DNA of 5,222 nucleotides, from positions 1 to 5,222 of the forward strand of contig JAAYTC010000322.1 of assembly GCA_012518155.1 (NCBI GenBank). The letters are read 5' to 3'. The stretch's first letter is position 1; each line of letters begins with the position of its first letter. Below, in pieces: positions 1-5,222 of the stretch. Both the position numbers and the translations under genes were made by a program. Under the pieces are notes generated by a model. That model was not told the origin of the DNA and searched no databases. It saw only the letters and a program-made list of their open reading frames with translations. Source of the stretch: Bacteroidales bacterium. Its GTDB lineage: Bacteria; Bacteroidota; Bacteroidia; Bacteroidales; Dysgonomonadaceae.

Positions 1-3000
1 AAACATACCCATAGGTGGTAGCAATCATGCCGAGGTCTTTCTTGCGCACCCGCTTTCCGGCAGCAGCAAATTTGGCTACCGCGGCAATGGGGGTCGACTT
101 AGACGATTGCCCCCCCGTGTTGGAGTAGACCTCGGTGTCGAGCACCAGCACGTTGATATCCTGTCCGCTGGCCAGCACGTGGTCAAGCCCACCAAACCCG
201 ATATCGTACGCCCAGCCATCGCCACCAAATACCCAGATCGATTTTTTCGCCAAGTACTTTTCGAGCGAACGAATCTCTTTCGCGATGGGATGATCAAATC
301 CCGTTAGCGCGTCCATCACCTCTACTGAAGCGGCTTTCGAAGCATCGGCATCATTCTTGCCTTCAATCCATGCTCTGAAAGGTGCTTTCTGTGCTTCGTC
401 AAACTCGTTCGAACGGAGTGCTTGACGCATCAGGTCTTCTATCCGGTTACGCATGCTGGTTTGTGCGATCGCGAACCCGTAACCAAATTCGGCGTTATCC
501 TCGAAAAGCGAGTTAGCCCATGCGGGGCCTTTTCCTTCTTCATTTTTGGTGTAAGGTGTCGCCGGCGCGGAGGCACCATAGATGGAGGAACAACCCGTCG
601 CGTTCGCGATCATCATCCGGTCGCCGTACAACTGAGTGATCAGCTTGATATAAGGAGTTTCTCCACAACCGGAGCACGCGCCCGAGAATTCGAACAGCGG
701 CGTCGCGAATTGCGAGTTCTTCACGTTCAGTTTCACATCCACCAAATGCGCTTTGCTGGTCACGTTTTCCACCATGTAATCCCAGTTCTTCTGGTTTTCG
801 TATTGCGTGGCGATCGGCACCATCTCGAGGGCATTCTGCCCCTTTTTACCCGGACAAATATCCACGCAGTTGCCGCAACCCAAGCAGTCGAGCACGTCCA
901 CCTGAATGCGGAATCCCATTCCAGCGAACTGTTTTCCTTGCGCTTTCAGGATCTCTACATCCTCGCTCACGCCCTTTTGTTCCTCCTCATCAAGCACGAA
1001 GGGGCGGATGGTAGCATGCGGGCACACGTACGCGCACTGGTTACACTGGATGCAATTCTCCGGTTTCCATACCGGCACGGTTGCCGCTACACCTCTTTTC
1101 TCGTAGGTAGTGGTTCCCATTTCCCAGGTACCATCCTCGCGTCCGCTGAATGCCGATACCGGCAAGTCATACCCTCGTTGCGCGTTGATGGGGCGCACCA
1201 CTTTCCGGATAAACTCCGGTGCATCGTCTCGTGTATCGGCTTCGGATTGCAACACAGCCCATTCCTGGGGCACCTCTACCTCAATCACGTCACCTCCACG
1301 ATCTACAGCGGCATAGTTCATCTTCACCACCTCTTCCCCTTTTCTACCGTAGGATGAAACAATAAATTTTTTCATCTGCTCCACCGCGATGTCGTAAGGA
1401 ATCACGTTGGATATCTTGAAGAAGGCCGATTGCAAGATAGTATTGGTACGGTTACCCAAGCCAATCTGATCCGCGATCTCTGTCGCGTTGATGATATAAA
1501 ACCGGATGTTGTTTTCCGCGAAATATTTCTTTACATGATTCGGCAAATGGTTTACCACCTCCTCTTTCGACCAGACGGAGTTGAGCAGGAACGTGCCGTT
1601 CTTTTTCAACCCCTTGGTCACGTCGTACAGGTGCAAGTACGCCGGCACGTGGCACGCCACGAAGTTGGGTGTATTCACCAAGTAGGGAGAACGGATGGGG
1701 TTATCCCCGAAACGCAAGTGCGAACAGGTAAACCCGCCCGATTTCTTCGAGTCGTACGCGAAATAGGCCTGCACGTACTTGTCAGTATTATCTCCAATAA
1801 TTTTGATCGAGTTTTTGTTGGCACCCACCGTACCGTCCGATCCCAGCCCGTAAAATTTAGCCTCGTAAGTGGTTTCGTCCATTGAAACCTCCGCCTTAAG
1901 CGGGAGCGACTTAAAGGTCACGTCGTCGACGATCCCAATAGTGAAGTCATTCTTCGGCATGCTCATCGCGAGGTTTTCGTATACCGAAAGGATCTGGCTT
2001 GGCGTGGTGTCTTTTGATGACAACCCGTATATTCCACCCACGATCTCGGGAGCATTTTCTTTACCGTAGTAACTATCCTTCACGTCCAGGTAAAGCGGCT
2101 GTCCGGCAGCTCCCGGCTCTTTGGTGCGGTCCAGCACCGCGATACGCTTCACCGTTTTTGGTACTGCAGACAGGAACGCTGCTGCCTTAAAGGGACGATA
2201 GAGATGCACGGCCACTACGCCCACTTTCTCGCCTTTGGCATTAAGGTAATCAACCGTTTCACGAATTGTTTCTGTAACCGATCCCATGGCGATAGTCACT
2301 CGATCGGCTTCGGGATCGCCGTAATAATCAAACAGTCCATACTTACGCCCCGTGAGTACGGCCAGCTTTTCAAGGTATTCCTCCACGATGCCAGGAACAT
2401 CATCGTAGAATGGGTTGGATGCCTCTCGGGCTTGAAAATAGATATCGTCGTTTTGCGCGGTCCCACGTGTCACGGGGTTCTCGGGGCTCAGTGCCCGGTC
2501 GCGGAATGCTTTCAGTGCATCTTGGTTAACTAACGGGGCGAGGTCCTCCGTGGTCAATGCTTCGATCTTCTGTACTTCGTGTGAAGTTCGGAACCCATCA
2601 AAGAAATGGAGAAATGGCACCCGGCTCTCGATGGAAGCAAGGTGTGCCACCGCGGATAGGTCCATCACCTCCTGCACCGATCCTGTCGCAAATAACGCCA
2701 CCCCCGTGGGCCGTGCAGCCATCACGTCCTGGTGGTCACCAAAGATCGATAACGCGTGGGATGCCAATGCACGAGCCGAGACATGAAAGACGCCCGGTAA
2801 CAACTCTCCCGCCATCTTGTACATGTTAGGCAACATCAATAACAGCCCTTGGGAAGCGGTAAATGTGGATGTAAGCGCTCCTGCCTGTAACGAACCATGC
2901 ATGGCCCCGGCAGCTCCTGCTTCGGATTGCATCTCCTGCACCAGCACCGGTTGTCCGAAAATGTTCTTCCTACCGGCAGCCGCCCACTCGTCGACGTACT

Positions 3001-3118
3001 CCGCCATGGTGGAGGAGGGCGTGATCGGGTAAATGGCAGCTACTTCGCTGAACATGTAAGCAATATGCGCCGCAGCCTGGTTACCGTCGCAGGTCAAATA
3101 CTTCTTTTGTTTTGTCAT
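1..3118 (-). CDS. nifJ: Pyruvate:ferredoxin (flavodoxin) oxidoreductase, homodimeric type, C-terminus beyond the left edge
   Basis: This enzyme oxidatively decarboxylates pyruvate with CoA to acetyl-CoA and CO2 and passes electrons to ferredoxin in the cytoplasm, using thiamine pyrophosphate and three [4Fe-4S] clusters. I translated all 1039 visible codons and found no stop or frameshift. The N-terminal pyruvate/TPP domain has YPITPSS (30-36), QSEAGA around E66 and SARAL around R116, matching the pyruvate-binding Thr, the TPP-activating Glu and the pyruvate-binding Arg known in Desulfovibrio africanus PFOR. Domain II shows GDPEADRV (267-274). The gamma-type domain shows GLGSDGTVGANKNS (424-437) and SHLRFG (466-471). 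The 2x[4Fe-4S] domain has Cys 689/692/695/699 and 745/748/751/755. Proximal-cluster cysteines are C815, C818 and C843. The TPP-binding motif GDGWAYDIGFGGLDH (966-980) is followed by NTGGQSSKSTP (from 1000). The family is about 1170-1190 residues, so roughly 140 are missing, including the expected fourth proximal-cluster cysteine. The start ATG (3116-3118) gives the usual short N-terminus. It is divergent from the trehalose gene. Alternatives such as 2-oxoacid oxidoreductases for other substrates are unlikely. Confidence 0.97.
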   Translation of the reverse strand, partial: MTKQKKYLTCDGNQAAAHIAYMFSEVAAIYPITPSSTMAEYVDEWAAAGRKNIFGQPVLVQEMQSEAGAAGAMHGSLQAGALTSTFTASQGLLLMLPNMYKMAGELLPGVFHVSARALASHALSIFGDHQDVMAARPTGVALFATGSVQEVMDLSAVAHLASIESRVPFLHFFDGFRTSHEVQKIEALTTEDLAPLVNQDALKAFRDRALSPENPVTRGTAQNDDIYFQAREASNPFYDDVPGIVEEYLEKLAVLTGRKYGLFDYYGDPEADRVTIAMGSVTETIRETVDYLNAKGEKVGVVAVHLYRPFKAAAFLSAVPKTVKRIAVLDRTKEPGAAGQPLYLDVKDSYYGKENAPEIVGGIYGLSSKDTTPSQILSVYENLAMSMPKNDFTIGIVDDVTFKSLPLKAEVSMDETTYEAKFYGLGSDGTVGANKNSIKIIGDNTDKYVQAYFAYDSKKSGGFTCSHLRFGDNPIRSPYLVNTPNFVACHVPAYLHLYDVTKGLKKNGTFLLNSVWSKEEVVNHLPNHVKKYFAENNIRFYIINATEIADQIGLGNRTNTILQSAFFKISNVIPYDIAVEQMKKFIVSSYGRKGEEVVKMNYAAVDRGGDVIEVEVPQEWAVLQSEADTRDDAPEFIRKVVRPINAQRGYDLPVSAFSGREDGTWEMGTTTYEKRGVAATVPVWKPENCIQCNQCAYVCPHATIRPFVLDEEEQKGVSEDVEILKAQGKQFAGMGFRIQVDVLDCLGCGNCVDICPGKKGQNALEMVPIATQYENQKNWDYMVENVTSKAHLVDVKLNVKNSQFATPLFEFSGACSGCGETPYIKLITQLYGDRMMIANATGCSSIYGASAPATPYTKNEEGKGPAWANSLFEDNAEFGYGFAIAQTSMRNRIEDLMRQALRSNEFDEAQKAPFRAWIEGKNDADASKAASVEVMDALTGFDHPIAKEIRSLEKYLAKKSIWVFGGDGWAYDIGFGGLDHVLASGQDINVLVLDTEVYSNTGGQSSKSTPIAAVAKFAAAGKRVRKKDLGMIATTYGYV

Positions 3119-3136
3119 AATAAAACGATAGTGTTT

Positions 3137-3168
3137 TGAATATATATTTAATTTTCGTTAATTTTCAA
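3137..3168 (-). promoter_or_regulatory. Weak candidate promoter for nifJ
   Basis: Read on the minus strand, TTG (3168-3166) is followed after 21 bp by TATATTCA (3144-3137), a partial match to the Bacteroidetes -33 TTTG and -7 TAnnTTTG elements. It would give a very short leader before the ATG at 3118. A second partial -7 match, TATTGTTTG, lies on the same strand at 3229-3221 but has no well-spaced -33 element. The region is AT-rich, so chance matches are expected. Confidence 0.22.
3148..3166. repeat. Tandem 9-bp direct repeat upstream of nifJ
   Basis: TTAATTTTC occurs at 3148-3156 and again at 3158-3166, separated by a single G, giving a 10-bp period of about one helical turn. It lies 30-48 bp upstream of the nifJ start codon and falls in the spacer of the candidate nifJ promoter. 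The repeat is seen directly. A role as a two-site operator is only a possibility, because the surrounding sequence is low-complexity AT. Confidence 0.55.
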
Positions 3169-3245
3169 TTGCGACTTTTCTGGTTTAAGTCACGAAATTA
3201 CGACAAAAAAGTGGAAGCAACAAACAATACCCCCTTTTTGTTCAC

Positions 3246-3255
3246 TTTCGCGAAA
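3246..3255. repeat. Perfect 10-bp palindrome TTTCGCGAAA
   Basis: TTTCGCGAAA is self-complementary and sits near the middle of the divergent region, about 107 bp upstream of the trehalose gene and about 128 bp upstream of nifJ. Its GC-rich core stands out from the AT-rich surroundings. A symmetric binding site for a dimeric regulator is possible, but a perfect 10-bp palindrome in 234 bp is not rare by chance. Confidence 0.4.
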
Positions 3256-3269
3256 AACTACAACCCTTA

Positions 3270-3300
3270 TTTGTGAAAATACATTAAAATATAATCTTTC
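3270..3300 (+). promoter_or_regulatory. Candidate Bacteroidetes-type promoter for the trehalose synthase/phosphatase gene
   Basis: TTTG (3270-3273) is followed after 18 bp by TAATCTTTC (3292-3300), which resembles the -33 TTTG and -7 TAnnTTTG elements used by the primary sigma factor of Bacteroidota, with one extra base in the -7 spacing and a final C in place of G. The implied start of transcription near 3305-3310 would leave a leader of about 45 nt. AAAGGA (3319-3324) in that leader is about 28 nt from the ATG, too far to act as a ribosome binding site. Confidence 0.33.
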
Positions 3301-3352
3301 AATAAACTACAGTGTTATAAAGGATAGTTAGTACTGAAAACGATTTTAGAAT

Positions 3353-4138
3353 ATGAAAATAATTATTATCGCCAACCGTCTTCCCGTTAAAATCGAACGC
3401 GACGATGATGAGGGATTCTCCATTACGCGGAGCGAAGGTGGGTTAGCCACCGGCCTCGGATCGCTCGAAACCGATTCTGAAATATACTGGGTAGGATGGC
3501 CGGGTATACATACCGAAGATGAAGAGGAAAAAAAGGAAATAACCAAGCGACTGCACGAGTTGAATTTTCACCCGGTATTTTTATCCGATGAGCACATCGA
3601 GAATTACTACGAGGGGTACAGCAACAGCACGATCTGGCCCCTTTGTCACTATTTTTTCTCGTTTATCGAGTACAGAGCGGAATATTGGTCTACTTATCAG
3701 GAGGTAAACAACTTATTTGCCCGAGAAGCACTCCCTTTCATAGATAAAGAAGATGTGGTATGGGTACAGGATTACCAATTGATGCTCTTGCCCAAGCTTA
3801 TCCGCGATCAGCAACCGAATGCCAATATCGGGTATTTTCATCATATCCCGTTTCCTTCTTACGAGCTGTTCCGGGTATTACCCGAACGCGAGGAGGTACT
3901 GGAAGGATTGCTTGGGGCCGACTTAATCGGTTTTCACACACACGACTACATGCGTCACTTTATCAGTGCTATTTACCGGGTGCTGGACCTCAACTGCACG
4001 CTCGATGAAATCAATCTTGATAACCGGATCGTGCACGTGGACGCCTTCCCCATGGGAATCAATTACGACCAATACCGGCTTGCTCCCAAGCAACCGGAAG
4101 TAATCAAGACAGCAAAAAAACTGAAGCGAAAACTGTAG
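3353..4138 (+). CDS. otsA: N-terminal half of trehalose-6-phosphate synthase, ended by premature TAG (261 aa)
   Basis: This is the acceptor-side Rossmann domain of a GT20 synthase. Motifs line up with E. coli OtsA: ANRLPV with R9 near the N-terminus, the glycine loop SEGGLATGL (27-35), YWVGWPG (45-51), YYEGYSNSTIWP (85-96; counterparts of OtsA Y76 and W85), VWVQDYQL around D140 (OtsA D130), FHHIPFPS around H164 (OtsA H154), and FPMGI (232-236). The start ATG at 3353 is well supported because a TAG lies in frame only two codons upstream (3347-3349) and the conserved motif begins almost at once. The product ends just before the UDP-glucose-binding half, so alone it should be inactive as a glycosyltransferase. 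GT20 enzymes are normally around 450-480 residues for this domain alone. Confidence 0.9.
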   Translation: MKIIIIANRLPVKIERDDDEGFSITRSEGGLATGLGSLETDSEIYWVGWPGIHTEDEEEKKEITKRLHELNFHPVFLSDEHIENYYEGYSNSTIWPLCHYFFSFIEYRAEYWSTYQEVNNLFAREALPFIDKEDVVWVQDYQLMLLPKLIRDQQPNANIGYFHHIPFPSYELFRVLPEREEVLEGLLGADLIGFHTHDYMRHFISAIYRVLDLNCTLDEINLDNRIVHVDAFPMGINYDQYRLAPKQPEVIKTAKKLKRKL

Positions 4139-5222
4139 AATAAAACCGTGATCCTTTCGGTAGACAGACTCGACTACAGTAAGGGAATCCTTCACCGGCT
4201 GGAGGGATATGCCCAGTTTTTGGACAACCACTCGGAATACCACGAAAAAGTATCGCTCGCGATGATCGTGGTTCCTTCTCGCGATTCGGTTGAAATGTAT
4301 GCCGAGTTAAAGACGAAGATCGACCAGCTAATCGGCGAAATTAATGGAAAATATTCTCAACTGGGATGGACCCCTATTTACTATTTTTACCGCGGGTTCT
4401 CGTTCGAAGAGCTGATCGCTATGTACGACATAGCTGATATCGCTCTGGTGACCCCCTTGAGGGATGGTATGAACCTGGTGGCGAAAGAGTACTTGGCCAC
4501 CAAACACGAAAAGCCGGGCGTACTGATCCTTAGCGAGATGGCAGGAGCAGCCATTGAGCTGCAGGATGCTATCACCATCAACCCGAACGACACCGACCAG
4601 ATTGAACAGGCGATCCTCACCGCGCTCACAATACCGGTGGAGGAGAAAAAGGAGCGGTTGCAGGCAATGCAGAAGCGCATCTCCACGCAAACGGTACAGA
4701 AGTGGGCAAACGATTTCGTGAAAGAGCTGCAATCCATTAAAGCGCAAAATCAGGAGATCTTGCAAAAGATCGTGGGACGAAGACAGCTTAACCAGATTAA
4801 AAACGCGTACGACGAGGCTTCTGCCCGGTTAATCCTTCTAGATTACGACGGCACCTTGGCCCCGTTCGTGAAAAGACCGGAAGATGCCGTCCCCTCGCGA
4901 CGTTTGCTGGACCTGATAAAGGAGATTTCGTCTGACGAGAAAAATAAGGTGGTCATTAACAGCGGCCGAAATCACCAGGTACTCGACAAATGGTTCAAGG
5001 GGATGGACCTCGATTTCGCTGCCGAGCATGGCATGTTCTACAAAGAAAACGGCAAGTGGCATAAAAACTTGGAGGAGGAAATGGTATGGGACGATGAAAT
5101 CATCGACATCATCGAGCACACCATCGACAAAACACCCCGATCGCACATGGAGCAGAAGAACGCTTCGCTGGTATGGCACTATCGAAACGTGGACGTGTGG
5201 TTGGCCGAGTTGCGTGCCCAAC
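4139..5222 (+). CDS. C-terminal half of trehalose-6-phosphate synthase plus N-terminal part of trehalose-6-phosphate phosphatase, separated from its start by the TAG
   Basis: Numbering through the stop, this segment starts at residue 263 and carries the nucleotide-sugar half of the synthase: SVDRLDYSKGI with R272 and K277 (OtsA R262, K267), NGKYSQLGWTP, and TPLRDGMNLVAKEYL with D371 and E379 (OtsA D361, E369). A helical linker leads to the phosphatase: HAD motif I LLDYDGTLAPF with D497 and D499, motif II NSGR with S537, then AEHGMFY (E558, H559) and NASLVWHYRN in the cap region. The late HAD motif with paired aspartates is off the right edge. No convincing independent start exists: a GTG at 4148 and an ATG at 4262 lie in frame but neither has a ribosome binding site. 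It is best read as the continuation of the upstream gene. Confidence 0.85.

Larger units (their letters stand above)
3119..3352. promoter_or_regulatory. Divergent intergenic region between nifJ and the trehalose synthase gene
   Basis: This 234-bp stretch separates two genes transcribed away from each other, so it should hold both promoters and any operators. It is clearly more AT-rich than the flanking coding sequence. I see no credible small gene in it. Structures visible are a tandem 9-bp repeat near nifJ (3148-3166), an imperfect inverted repeat with arms 3206-3214 and 3231-3239 (eight of nine pairs, 16-nt loop), and a perfect palindrome at 3246-3255. Neither gene has a strong Shine-Dalgarno sequence just before its start, which is normal for Bacteroidota. 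The role is inferred from gene orientation. Confidence 0.8.
3353..5222 (+). pseudogene. otsA: Trehalose-6-phosphate synthase/phosphatase fusion gene with an internal in-frame stop; 3' end beyond the window
   Basis: The complete reading unit encodes a GT20 synthase domain (about residues 1-480) joined to a HAD-type phosphatase domain (from about 490), so one polypeptide would make trehalose-6-phosphate from UDP-glucose and glucose-6-phosphate and then dephosphorylate it to trehalose. A TAG at codon 262 (4136-4138) interrupts it. The same frame then runs open for 361 codons, so no frameshift is needed and one base change would restore the gene. Such fusions usually run to about 730-760 residues, so roughly 110-140 residues of the phosphatase are outside the window. 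'Pseudogene' is provisional: the intact downstream motifs show that the lesion is either very recent, an error, or tolerated by readthrough. Confidence 0.7.

Noticed and set aside
110..116. Run of seven C as a possible indel or frameshift site in nifJ
   Set aside because: Translation across it gives the conserved NTGGQSSKSTP motif without any shift.
422..1357. 311-codon open frame on the plus strand
   Set aside because: It lies entirely antisense to nifJ and is in exact codon register with it, so it stays open merely because nifJ has no CTA, TTA or TCA codons there. The predicted protein has no recognisable domain, while the nifJ translation carries catalytic and cluster-binding motifs throughout.
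3206..3239. Inverted repeat followed near its 3' arm by T residues as a terminator
   Set aside because: No gene ends here; both neighbours start from this region. The T run is part of the stem and is not followed by a separate T tract.
4136..4138. TAG as pyrrolysine or as a reassigned sense codon
   Set aside because: The surrounding family shows no need for pyrrolysine, the host looks like an ordinary bacterium, and no other in-frame TAG occurs in the coding sequence visible here. One TAG is not evidence for a changed code.
4139..4150. GTG at 4148 as the start of a separate downstream gene
   Set aside because: There is no ribosome binding site, and the protein would begin in the middle of a single conserved domain; restart is mentioned only as one explanation for the split.
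4328..4765. 145-codon open frame on the minus strand within the trehalose gene
   Set aside because: It is antisense to the conserved UDP-glucose-binding half of the synthase and has no recognisable family features.
4838..5221. 127-codon open frame on the minus strand at the right end
   Set aside because: It is antisense and in codon register with the phosphatase domain (DYDGT and NSGR motifs on the plus strand), so it is a shadow.

Overview
This window looks like ordinary bacterial chromosome, most likely from an anaerobic or fermentative member of the Bacteroidota (Bacteroidales-like). The reasons are a single-chain pyruvate:ferredoxin oxidoreductase, a fused trehalose-6-phosphate synthase/phosphatase of the kind common in that phylum, AT-rich leaders without a convincing Shine-Dalgarno sequence, and weak matches to the Bacteroidetes TTTG / TAnnTTTG promoter pattern. 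The taxonomic call is an inference. There is no RNA gene, CRISPR array, insertion sequence or phage signature.

Layout. Positions 1-3118 on the minus strand hold the first 1039 codons of nifJ (pyruvate:ferredoxin/flavodoxin oxidoreductase). The frame is open throughout and the last roughly 140 residues lie beyond the left edge. Positions 3119-3352 are a 234-bp AT-rich divergent intergenic region that must carry both promoters; it contains a 9-bp tandem repeat with 10-bp period, a 10-bp palindrome and an imperfect inverted repeat. From 3353 to the right edge, on the plus strand, is a gene encoding a GT20 trehalose-6-phosphate synthase (OtsA) fused to a HAD-type trehalose-6-phosphate phosphatase (OtsB); its C-terminus is also outside the window.

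The main anomaly is in the trehalose gene. An in-frame TAG at 4136-4138 splits the synthase domain between its two Rossmann halves, yet the same frame continues without another stop for 361 codons to the window edge, with every expected motif in place. A one-base change, a sequencing error, a very recent nonsense mutation or stop readthrough would each explain it; the sequence alone cannot decide.

Functionally, NifJ is central fermentative metabolism (pyruvate to acetyl-CoA with reduction of ferredoxin) and the trehalose enzyme makes a compatible solute/stress sugar from UDP-glucose and glucose-6-phosphate. They share an upstream region but no pathway link is evident. I did not find a novel biological system here.
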